Source: Lottia gigantea
Taxonomy: Eukaryota > Mollusca > Gastropoda > Lottiidae
Direction: 5' to 3'
NCBI RefSeq assembly: GCF_000327385.1
Contig: NW_008708133.1
Coordinates: forward strand, 360,588 to 424,587
Length of the DNA: 64,000 nucleotides
Shown here: positions 44,111 through 54,527 of the stretch, in pieces
Layout of the letters: each line of letters begins with the position of its first letter
Position numbering within the stretch: the stretch's first letter is position 1
The notes under the pieces: generated by a model
The model's database searches: none
What the model was told of the DNA's origin: nothing
The model's input: only the letters and a program-made list of their open reading frames with translations
Translations under genes and position numbers: made by a program

Positions 44111-44689
44111 CAGGGATGTGTGATTTTTAAAAGTCATTTACGCGTAAAAATCTCTTTTCCGCGGATTTCAAGCTCACAACTTTATTAAAAAAAAATCAGA
44201 CTTCGTATTTCATTCTCCGTTTTACTGCCGCGGATTGTCCATGTTTTATCCAAAGACATATTAATCTGCTATGTTTATTGTTTTAACGTCAACAGGAAAC
44301 AGTTTGTACGCATGCTCCACTCAATTGTTTCGTTCGATACATCTCGTGATTATCGTCATTATAGGGTAAATGTTGTGAAATCCGAGCGGGCCTTCACCGC
44401 GAACGTGTGTAAAAAATATCAAATATTGCAAGAACGTTTTTAACGTTTTTCGACCAAACATGTCAGTTTGCAAGAAAGTTGTAAACACCATTTCACGGAA
44501 GGTATTGAACGAAGCATTACATGATTATATGGCGAAAAGCACAGCACTTCGTGATTCCTCGAAAGTTGATTCTGGAGTGAAAAATCTGTGGCGCACTGTT
44601 TGGCTCGAAAAGAAAGTGGATGATGTCAGTTAAGGAAGTGTTTTTAAGAAGGTCAACGAACCTTGTATGATTTTGACTTGATTTTTCAA
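44111..44689. other. No gene recognised
   Basis: Contains a 62-codon minus-strand open frame with no known motif. No repeat structure seen. Confidence 0.4.
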
Positions 44690-45205
44690 AAATTTGGGCG
44701 TACATAGTATAGTCATCGCCCCTGTCTGTCTGTCCGTTTGTCTGTCTGTCTGCAATAGTTTGTGGACAAGATAGAGAGCTGGTTTCTTGATGGGTTTTGA
44801 CAAAACTTGGTGTTAGGGTGTATTGAGACGAGTCTCAATGAAAGCACTGGCCTAGTGAGTGTTTGTAATCATCCAAGGATAAACCCTATTGAAAATCAGA
44901 CGAATCGAAAAATATTTACTATGAGTTATTGCCCTTGTTCTTGAATTGTTTGTGGACACGATAGAGAGCTGGTTTCTTGATGGGTTTTGACAAAACTTGG
45001 TGTGAGTGTTTGTAATCACCCGAGGATAAACCCTATTGAAAATCAGAAGAATCGAAAAATATTTATTATGAGTTATTGCCCTTGTTCTTGAATTGTAAGC
45101 TGTAATTTAACTCTCAGTAACATTCATTTACTGATAACTCTTGTCAACCTCCCGGACAAATTAGCTGCCATTACAATTAATGTGGGCGTATTACGATGGC
45201 ATCAC
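44690..45205 (+). repeat. HINE-A copy (A2-type units)
   Basis: Starts at GGGCGTACATAGTATAGTCA and holds two units with TTTGTGGACACGATAGAGAG, GATTTTGA/GGTTTTGACAAAACTTGG and GAGTTATTGCCCTTGTTCTT. It ends with AATGTGGGCGTATTACGATGG, the subterminal inverted sequence of the family. Confidence 0.7.
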
Positions 45206-45289
45206 TATTTTTATATATATAACTCTATGGTCTTATCTGCGTAAAAACATTTCTAATATCCTGACACTGAATTGAATAACCTTTTAATA

Positions 45290-45583
45290 ATTGTGGGACT
45301 TTGCTTTCCAGTTTGTTATCGAAATGTCAATTCTTTTTTTTTGTGTGTAGAAGCAAAGTCCCAGTTTGTTATAATATTTCCAAAATTTTTTTTTTTTTTT
45401 TTTTTTTTTTCGATTTTTACACACCTTCCTGAGCTTAGACTACAATAGTTGCAGCAACCATTCAACATTCACGAACCTTAGATATAGGCGACGATGTACA
45501 TAAATATATTTTGGATCTTTTTTGCAAAACCGGAAGTGCCACAGTTCAATATGTGCAAGAATAGATAATCGGCTCTAGAAGTC
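45290..45583 (+). repeat. HINE-B 5' end fragment
   Basis: TGTGGGACTTTGCTTTCCAG, a GCAAAGTCCCA return strand, a long T run (45390-45410), then TACACACCTTCCTGAGCTTA and AAAACCGGAAGTGCC, all shared with the copy at 48554. Confidence 0.75.
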
Positions 45584-46616
45584 GTCACCTCTTTCCGTCC
45601 GTCCGTCCGTCCACAATTGCTCGTAAACACTCTACAAGGTACAATTCTTGACTGATTTCAATGAAACTTGGTATGGCTGTTTGTAATCACCCAAGGATGA
45701 ACCCTATTGAAAATTAGACGAATCGAAAAATATTTACTATGAGTTATTGCCCTTGTTCTTGAAACGCTCGTAAACACTCTAGAAGGTGCAATTCATGACG
45801 GATTTTGATGAAACTTGGTATGAGTGTTCGTTATAGCCCAAGGATAAACCCTATCGAAAATCAGAAAAATTGAAAAATATTTAGTATGAGTTATTGCCCT
45901 TGTTCTTGAAAACAAGTTCAATTTTAGCTTGTAAACACTCTAGAAGGCACAATTCTTGATGTATTACGATGAAACTTGGTGTGAGTGTTTGTAATCACCC
46001 AAGGATAAACCCTATCGAAAATCAGAAAAATTGAAAAATATTTAGTATTAGTTATTGCCCTTGTTCTTGAAAACGCGTTCAATTTTTAGTTTGTAAACAC
46101 TCTAGAAGGCACAATTCTTGACGGATTTTGACGAAACTTGGCATGAGTGTTGCTTATCACCCATGGATAAACCATATTGAAAAACAGAAAAAATTGAAAA
46201 ATATTTAGTATGAGTTATTGCCCTTGTTCTTGAAAACGCGTTCAAATTTTAGCTTGTAAACACTGTAGAAGGGACAATTCTTGACAGATTTTAAAGAAAT
46301 TTGGCTTGAGTGTTGGTTATCACCCAAGGATGAACCCTATTGAAAATCAGAAGAATCTAAAAATATTGAGTATGAGTTATTGCCCTTATACTTGAAAACG
46401 TGTTCAATTTTTAGCTTGTAAACACTCTAGAAGCACAATTCTTGACGGATTTTAACGAAATTTGGCTTGAGTGTTTGTTATCACCCATGGATAAAGCCTA
46501 TTGAAAATGAGAAAAATCTAAAAAATATTTAGTATGAGTTATTGCCCTTGATCTTAAAAAACCTGTTCAATTTGTAGCTCATAGCATGATTCTTGCGAAT
46601 TTTGACAAAACTTGGT
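45584..46616 (+). repeat. HINE-A copy, A2-type array of about six 160-bp units
   Basis: The unit holds TTTTTAGCTTGTAAACACTC, TAGAAGGCACAATTCTTGAC, GGATAAACCCTATTGAAAAT and GAGTTATTGCCCTTGTTCTT. The array abuts the A1-type copy that follows, which begins at a clear 5' end. Confidence 0.85.
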
Positions 46617-48045
46617 TTTTATACGCCAACATGAATATGTGGTCGTATATTGTCGTCGCCCCTGTCCGTCGGTCCGTCCGTCAACATTTCTTGTGAGCGC
46701 TATAGAGACTACAGTTTTTATCTGATTTTAATAAAACTTGGTGTGATACTTTAGATTGATAAGATCTCGGACAAGTTCTAACTTGACGCATTTTCAATGA
46801 ACGGTTTTTGAGTTATTGCCCTTGACTTTGTTAAAATGCGTCGAAATTTGTTAAAAATAGTTTGTGAGCAGGATTGAAGCTACAGTTTTCAACCGATTCT
46901 GATGAAACTTGGTGTGATCATTGGAATTGATAAGATCTCGGACAAGTTCTAACTTGACGCATTTTCGATGAACGGTTTTGAGTTATTGCCCTTGACTTTG
47001 TTAAAACGCGTCGAAATTTGTTAAAAATAGTTCGTGAGCAGGATTGAAGCTACAGTTTTCAACCGATTCTAATGAAACTTGGTGTGATCATTGGAATTGA
47101 TAAGATCTTGGACAAGTTCTAACTTGACGCATTTTCGTTAAACAGTTTTTGAGTTATTGCCCTTGACTTTGTTAAAATGCGTCGAAATTTGTTAAAAATA
47201 GTTTGTGAGCAGGATTGACGCTACAGTTTTCAACCGATTCTGATGAAACTTGGTGTGATCATTGGAATTGATAAGATCTCGGACAAGTTCTAACTTGACG
47301 CATTTTCGATAAACAGTTTTTGACTTATTGCCCTTGACTTTGTTAAAATGCGTCGAAATTTGTTAAAAATAGTTTGTGAGCAGGATTGACGCTACAGTTT
47401 TCAACCAATTCTGATGAAACTTGGTGTGATCATTGGAATTGATAAGATCTCGGACAAGTTCTAACTTGATGCATTTTTGATAAACGGTTTTTGAGTTATT
47501 GCCTTTGACTTCGTAAAAACGCGTCAAAATTTGTTCGTGAGCACAATAGAAGCTACAGTTTTCAACCGATTCTGATGAAACTTGGTGTGATCATTGAAAT
47601 TGATAAGATCTCGGACAAGCTCGAACTTGACGCATTTTCGATGAAATGTTTTTGAGTAACTGCCATTAACTTACGAAAAACGCGTCAAAATTTGTTTGTG
47701 AGCACAATAGAAGCTACAGTTTTCAACCGATTTTGATGAAACTTGGTGTGATCATTGGTATTGATAAGATCTCGGACAAATTGTAACAAGAGATATTTTT
47801 GATGAAAATTTTTTGAGTTATTGCCCTTGACTTTGTAAACACGCGTCAAAAGTTGTTTTTTGCCCTTGATTAGAGCTGTGTGATTTAATTGTTTGTTGTA
47901 TTTGGGTTATTGATATTGATTTTAAAAAATTTTGTGGAATTATTCAGCATAAATAATTTCTTCAATATGATAAAATTCGTACTTTAGTCACTAAAGACTG
48001 TTTTATTATTTCTAACAGCTGCCAGTGGGCGTATGTTATCTTGCA
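46617..48045 (+). repeat. HINE-A copy, A1-type array of about seven 175-bp units
   Basis: The 5' end is TTTTTATACGCCAACATG followed by GTGGTCGTATATTG. Internal units carry TTGCCCTTGACTTTGTTAAA, GAGCAGGATTGA, CAACCGATTCTGATGAAACT and AAGATCTCGGACAAGTTCTA. The 3' part has AGAGCTGTGTGATTTAATTG and CAGCTGCCAGTGGGCGTATG. The final stem-loop is altered in this copy. Confidence 0.88.
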
Positions 48046-48093
48046 TAACATGTTTGCAGGGCTGTCAAAACATTAAAAAAAATCTGAAGGATA

Positions 48094-48382
48094 CAGTGGC
48101 TCACATACGACATATTTCACTTTTAATTTTGAATTAAAAACATTAATTATCACCTAGGTGAAAATTTGGTAATTATTCCTGTAATTTTTAATTTAGAATC
48201 TTGTAAAATGTTATTAATTAAAAATTCTTCAATTATCACCTAGGTGAAAATTAAAGTTTTTAATTAAAAATTACACGAATTATCACCTAATTTTCACCTA
48301 GGTCAAAATAATTATCATCTGGGTGAAAATTAAAGTTTTTAATTCAAAATAAAAAGTGGAAAATGTTGTATATGAGCCACCG
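48094..48382. repeat. MITE with TA target duplication and inverted ends of about 50 bp
   Basis: The left end CAGTGGCTCACATACGACAT is matched on the other strand by CGGTGGCTCATATACAACAT at the right end. TA flanks both ends (48092-48093, 48383-48384), as for Tc1/mariner-type elements. The interior repeats ATTATCACCTAGGTGAAAAT, itself palindromic around CACCTAGGTG. Confidence 0.8.
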
Positions 48383-48553
48383 TAGAAAGACATAAAATCA
48401 ACTTAAAACTGAAGCGAAGGACCCCAAATCTTCATAAGATGCACAACCATTCTCAAGAAAGTTTTTCCTATTATAACAATTGCATCATGAATTATGTGAA
48501 AAAGACCAGTTAAGGCCCTTAATAATGATTATCTACATTTGGCAATTTTCATT

Positions 48554-50727
48554 GTGGGACTTTGCTTTCAGCAAATGTTATCGAAATGTCAATTCTTTTT
48601 TTTTTTTTTTTTTTTTTTCGAAATTTACACACCTTCCTGAGCTTAGACTACAATAGTTGCAGCAACCATTCAACATTCACGAACCTTAGATATAGGCGAC
48701 GATGTGCATAAATATATTTTGGATCTTTTTTGCAAAACCGGAAGTGCTACAGTTCAACATGTGCAAAACTCGAAAATTGGCTCTAGAAGGCGCATTTATG
48801 CGTCGATTTTGCTGGGGTTTTCAATTTTAACATCCGGTGGCTAATGTCGACTAGATAGCACTTGAAAAATTTCGAAATTCGAAACTTTGTCGCAAACTTT
48901 TTGCGATCAAATTTTTCAATTTTTTTGCTACTTTTTTGTATTTGCATCGATTGATCTGAAATTAAAAAGGAAATAGACATCACTTAAGTAAATGATATGA
49001 TACAGTCAGATTTTTTACGTCATTTCCGGTTTCGAAGTTTGAGTCACTTCAAGTCCAAAATCGAATTTGTCGAATAACTTCCGGTGAAATTTATCAAAAT
49101 GAACGGAATTTCGTTGATCGATATAAAATAAAAATCTATGTCCGATTTTAAAATAAAATTCCGACCGGAAGTGATACTTTGGCCGCCATTTTGATTTTCC
49201 TGAAACTCTTCGGTTTTATTCAGCCAATTTGGCTGAACCGAATTTCAAAGTTTTGGTGTCAAATGAAAGAACATAAAAATCAAGAAAAAGATCGCAGGAA
49301 GCCGATTTTTGAATTTCGATTTTGCTTTTTTGTAATTTGCGATTGAATTTTTTTCAATATTTGATGGCGTATATCTCGTGACCTTGACCTTTGATGACCT
49401 TGACCCTTATAGGGTCAAAGGTCATTGACCTTGGCTATCTTTTGATACTTTGACCTTTGACCCCCAACATGTACTTCCGGTTTTATAGCTATCCGTAAAA
49501 AGCCAAATTCGCAACTTTGGACTGCTCTAGCACGTGACCTAATTAACCTAGAGGGTTAATTTTTTCGGTTTCCTAATGTGCTTTTCATGCACTTTACATA
49601 GATATAGAACAATCGTTCTTTTAAAGCAAAATTGAAATTGGTGATTTTTTCAAATTTGAGTTTTGTTTTACCATATTTGTGTCATTTTGATCTTGGTGTA
49701 TGTATATCTTATGACCTATTTTATGTAGAACCTTGATATTTGGAATACTACTAGACACTTTGAATATGAATTCACCTATGACAAAAAAATTGGGGTGGGC
49801 GTGGCACATCCGGGTTGAATTACTAATTGTTTACATTTTGGGGCTGGGGCATAACTCGCATAGGATACGTTTGTTAAAAAAGGGCCTTTGCACACAATGA
49901 CCTCATCCTTTTTGGCCAGTTTGTGTTAACAGCTCAGTTGTTTCAGCTTTATAGTTCCAAAAAAGGAACGGGTTTTAACATTTGGATATTTTCATTTTTC
50001 GATTTTGACCTTTGTTGACATTTGTTGACCTATATCTTTTGACCTGAATAATGTAGAAGCTTGAAATTTAAAACACAACATAACAATTGGAATATCAATT
50101 ACCCTATGCAAAAAAAATTAAGGTGGGCGTGGCACATCTGGGTTATATTACTCATTATTGATATTTTTGGCCAGGAGCATAACTCGCAAAGTATAAGTTT
50201 GTTCAAAATGGAACTTTGCATACAATTACCTCATATTGTGAGCCACTTTGTCTTAGAATTTCGGTTGTTTCCGCTTCTTAGTTCAAAACAGGTTTTCGAA
50301 ATTCAAAATTTTCAATTTTTGACCTTGACCTTTGTTGACCTTGACCTTTGTAGGATCAAACGTCATTGGCATTGGCTATCTATTTGTACTTTCATATTTG
50401 CTGTCCTATGTCAACTTCAGGTTTTATAGTCGTGTGCAATTAGAAATTTTGATGACGTATATCTCTTGATCTTGACCTTTTTAGACCTTCTCTTTTACAA
50501 GATCAAAGGTCATTGACCTTGGCTATCTGCTGATACTTTCATTTGTGAGGTCTGACGTCTACTTCCGGTATTAGAATCTTCTAAAAAATGAAAATTTCTC
50601 AACTTTAGACTGTTCTTGCGCTTGATCTAATTATCGTGGAAGGATGATTTTTTCGGGGTCTTTTGCAATTTGCTACATTTGCAAAGTCCCACTCTGTGCC
50701 ACGAGTGGCTCTAGTCTCTTCTTGTTT
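48554..50727 (+). mobile_element. HINE-B, apparently full-length non-autonomous Helentron-like element
   Basis: The 5' end is TGTGGGACTTTGCTTTCAGC. Near the 3' end GCAAAGTCCCAC (50681-50692) is the inverted counterpart, but it is subterminal, followed by a perfect stem-loop GCCACGAGTGGC (50698-50709) and TCTAGTCTCTTCTTGTTTC. Asymmetric inverted ends plus a 3' hairpin are the known layout of Helentron-associated elements. The interior has repeated CCGGAAGT words and runs of TGACCTTTGACC-type half-sites (about 49380-49470 and 50320-50525). There is no coding capacity. Confidence 0.65.
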
Positions 50728-51153
50728 CTAGGTTTTTGGAACATAGATAGCAGAAATGTTTAGAAAACATTGGTTTTATGAAAGACAAGCATCATAAAGT
50801 TCTTTAATATATGAAAATTTGTATTGTAAATCTAACATTGTTATGTATTTTTGACAGCATGGTATAGTGGTATGTAACCTTGCCTTCTAAGCTATCACAT
50901 AATATTAATCAACTATTAGTCATTTCCCTTTAGACTTGAAATTTGAATAAAGTATCATTTTCTTTTATTTCAATATGTACGCCTATATTTTAATCTGTTT
51001 CATAAAATAGAAAACCACACACCATTTCACACAATAAATTTCAAGTCAAAAAAAAAAATCTGCTAAGAAAAACAAGAGTAGTTTCAAGAGCATAAAAGGT
51101 GCCTTTCCACATGGACAGACACACAATTCAATATGAATTTCTAATTCATCATT
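50728..51153. other. No gene or clear repeat
   Basis: AT-rich interval. Nothing recognised. Confidence 0.4.
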
Positions 51154-52335
51154 TTTTATACTCTCACATGAAAGGGGGGGGGGGGGGGTATATTGTTGTC
51201 ACTCCGTCCACAACTGCTAACACTGTAAACTGTACACTATAGAAGGCACAATTCTTGACTGATTTTGATAAAACTTGGTATGATTGTTTGTAATTCCCAA
51301 GGATGAACGCTGTTGAAAATCGGAAAAATTGTAAGATAATTAGTATGTTATTGCCTTTGTTCTTGAAAACGCGTTTAATTTTGTAGTCTGTAAACACTCT
51401 AGAAGGCACAATTCTGGACAGATTTTGACGAAACTTGGTGTGAGAGTTTGTTATCAACCAGGGATGAACCCTATTGAAAATCAGATTAATCGAAAAATAT
51501 TTACTATGAGTTATTGCCCTTGTTCTTGAATTGTTTGTGAACACGATAGAGAGCTGGTTTCTTGATGGATTTTGACGAAACTTGGTCAAACCTATTGAAA
51601 ATCAGAAAAATATTTAGTATGAGATGACAATATTTTCATTTTTTGAGGCCAATTAAGGTGATATTGAGGACTATAATGAGTAATACCATATATATAACTC
51701 TTCATCCTAATTCTTTCTTGAGCTGGCTGTCCATGATTTATTGTGATTGTGTGCCCTCTAATGTCCACAAGGATTTTTACGCCCTTAACTTTTGTATCTA
51801 TTTTCCTTCACAAATAAAGAAAATTAACGTGGTATTTCCTGAATGTAATAATATACTTGATTTATTTCCAAGATGCCCTAGAGTTTTAATTTCTTGTTCA
51901 CAAATTGTAGGCTTAAAAGCACTGGGGCTGAAAGCTAGAAGTTTCAAAATGTTCATATAAGGTCTCACTGCCATGCTCAGAGCTGTGTATTACACAATTT
52001 TTGTAAGATTTAGACGAAACTCAGTAAAATTGTTAATTATTACCGTATTGAAAATCAAAATAATTTAAAAATATTTGATATGAGTTATTGCCCTTCTTCT
52101 TGAAAACTTGCTAAATTTTAGTCTGTTAACACTGAAGAAGGCACAATTCTCAACAGATTTTTAAAGAAACTTATTGGAATTGTTTATTGTCACCGAGGAT
52201 GATAATCAAAAAAATAAGAAAAAGGCTGTGAATAAACTTCTTGTAAGATGAAAAGTAAATCTCGGAATGTTTCATTTACTGATAGCTTTTGTACCAGACA
52301 ACTTGGCTGCCATTACAATTGTGGGTGTATCATAT
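51154..52335 (+). repeat. HINE-A copy (A2-type) probably interrupted by unrelated DNA
   Basis: The 5' end TTTTTTATACTCTCACATGA is followed by a G run and GTATATTGTTGTCAC, then A2 units to about 51610. Family sequence resumes near 51985 (TCAGAGCTGTGTATTACACAA is diverged) and closes near GTGGGTGTATCATATG at 52322. The interval 51625-51970 does not match the family and includes a 105-codon open frame with no known motif. Confidence 0.6.
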
Positions 52336-52545
52336 GTCTGTCTGTCTGTTCGCATTTCCTGTAGGTAAAATATAGGCTGCAGTTTTTGTCTTATCTTGAT
52401 GAAACTTGGTATGCATGTATATATAGATGATATCGGTCAAGTTCGTAATTGGTAGTAATCAGATGAACGGTTTCGGAGTTATTGCCCTTGACTAAATAAA
52501 AATGCGGCAAATATGACTTGTAGGCATAATAGAGGCTGCAGTTTT
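52336..52545 (+). repeat. HINE-A unit fragment
   Basis: One unit with GAAACTTGGTATGCATGTAT, GAACGGTTTCGGAGTTATTG and CATAATAGAGGCTGCAGTTT, directly before a new 5' end. Confidence 0.6.
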
Positions 52546-53352
52546 TATACGCTCACACATAAGATGGGGGCGTATATTGTAATCACCCTGTCGGTCCGTC
52601 CGTTCACATTTGGATCATGCTCACTCTACAGGCTACAATTCTTTACAGATTCTTTTGATTTTGATTTTGATTTTGTGTGTCAATGTCATTATGAAGATGA
52701 TCCCTATCAATTTTCGTGATGATCGGATAATTTTTCATCGAAATATCGTGTCTGACTTGACGTTTCACTCTATTAGCTATATTGTGATCATTTATACTGA
52801 TGAGATCTTGGTCAAGTTTAAATTTGATGATTTTTCCATGATCGTTTTTTGAGTTATTGCCCTTGACTTAAAAAACATGCGTCAAAATTTGTTTGTGAAT
52901 ACAAAAGAGACTACAGTTTTCAACAGATTTTAATGAAATTTGGTGTGATCATGTATATTGATGAGATCTTGGACAAGTTCGAATTTGATGATGTTTCGAT
53001 GAAAGGTTTGACTTATGAAAAACGCGTCAAAATTTGTTTGTGAACACATTAGAGACTACAATTTTCAATTGATTTTAATGAAACATGGTTTGATCATGTA
53101 TATTGATGAGATAATTTGATGTATTTTGGTTAATTGATTTTTATTTGTAATTTGGTATATTGATTTTTAAAAATTTGGTGAAATTTCTTAGCATAAATAA
53201 CTGTCGGTAAATATAATTATATATCATTGAATTCAAACTATTAAAATTTCTTTGATATGAGAAAATTCATACTTTAATCATTAATGACTGTTTTATCATT
53301 TCTGACAGCTGTCAGTGGACGTTTGTTACCTTGCCTGGCAAGCTATCTTTAT
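52546..53352 (+). repeat. HINE-A copy with both ends
   Basis: The 5' end is TTTTTATACGCTCACACAT with GGGGGCGTATATTG. There are three diverged units, and the 3' end has GTGGACGTTTGTTACC followed by the stem-loop CTTGCCTGGCAAG and CTATCTTT. Confidence 0.75.
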
Positions 53353-53382
53353 TCGATCTTGTTGAAACTTTGTATGCATATT

Positions 53383-53502
53383 AGGGCTGGGCGATATACC
53401 AGTATCAAGATAGGAATTTATATCCTTAGTTATATTGCCTGATTAAAAAAGAATTATCACAATATTGTGATATATGGTTGGTATCATGATATATCGTCAA
53501 AA
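53383..53502. repeat. Small palindromic MITE-like insert
   Basis: GGGCTGGGCGATATACCAGT at the left is answered by GGTATCATGATATATCG at the right, on about 120 bp. The GGGCTGGGCGATAT start is a familiar end of short hAT-type MITEs. It sits inside a HINE-A copy. Confidence 0.5.
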
Positions 53503-54508
53503 GTTTGTTATTGCCCTTAACTCAGCAAAAACAGGCCAAATTTGGCTTGAAGGCACGATAGAGGCAGTTTTAATATGATCTTTTGAAACCTTGTATGCAT
53601 GTATGTTGATCAAATAGCACTCATCTGATTATGGAGTTATTGCCCTTGACTTAGAAAAAATGGGTCAAATTTGGCATGTAAGCACAATAAAGGCTACACT
53701 TATTTACCTGATCTCGATGAAACTTGTTATACATTGATATTGGTCAAGTTCGAAATTGACAATATTTTGTATTTTTTAGGAATTGGCCTTGACTTTTAAA
53801 GGGTGTTATATTTGATCTGTAAAGATTATAGAGGCTACAGTAGTCTTATTTATTCAATTTTGATGAAATTTGAAAAAAAGGTGTATGTTGATGAGACCTT
53901 GTCTATGTTTAAATTAGCTGATTAACTGTTTTTGAGGTATTGCTTTGACTTATAAAATATATCTAAAGGGGCATTCCTCTGATTTGGTCAAATTTTTGAA
54001 AACTATACACCAAAACCTGGAGAAATATGTTCCTTAACAGGCCTGAACGCATCTGAAAGTTTGAAATAAAAAAATCCAGCCGACTATTTGAAATGTTAAA
54101 CTAAGCTTGCATATACTGTTAAAGTTTGTTATACTTTTTGGAAGCTAATAGAAAATTACAACTGAATGGATTTAAGTAACATAAAAGCTCAATTGTGGGG
54201 AAATATGTCTACTAGTATTTTAAAGGTTTCAATTTATAACATAGAGCCAATGCAAAGCCAAACGCTAAAACTAGGTCAAACTGCTTAATTAACAATTAGT
54301 CATCTCTGTTTTTGAGTAACCCTTTTAAAACAAATTCAGCATAATTTAGAAATATTTTCAAGTATAATTTACAATGTTTTTGGTAATGAAAACTTTTTAC
54401 AAAAAAATGTCCCTTTGAGATTATGAGAAAACACATTACTAAAGACTTTACCATTTCTGACAGCTGGTGGTGGGTGTATGTTACGTTGCCTGGCAAGCTA
54501 TCTTTTAT
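53503..54508 (+). repeat. Degraded HINE-A copy ending just upstream of the patched-like gene's first coding exon
   Basis: Diverged units (TTGCCCTTAACTCAGCAAAA, GAGTTATTGCCCTTGACTTA) lead, after about 450 bp of unmatched sequence, to the family 3' end: CATTTCTGACAGCTGGTGG, GGGTGTATGTTACG, TTGCCTGGCAAGCTATCTTT. The splice acceptor of the next exon is only about 14 bases further on. Confidence 0.6.
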
Positions 54509-54527
54509 TATTTTATTTTCAGGTGGA

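Noticed and set aside
51164-51589. 141-codon minus-strand open frame, and similar ones at 55744-55950 and 59386-59568
   Set aside because: All lie antisense within HINE-A units and show repeated phrases such as TKFRQN and SRTRAIT derived from the repeat.
51643-51960. 105-codon plus-strand open frame as a gene
   Set aside because: No recognised domain, isolated, and inside a segment interrupting a HINE-A copy. Length alone is not enough.
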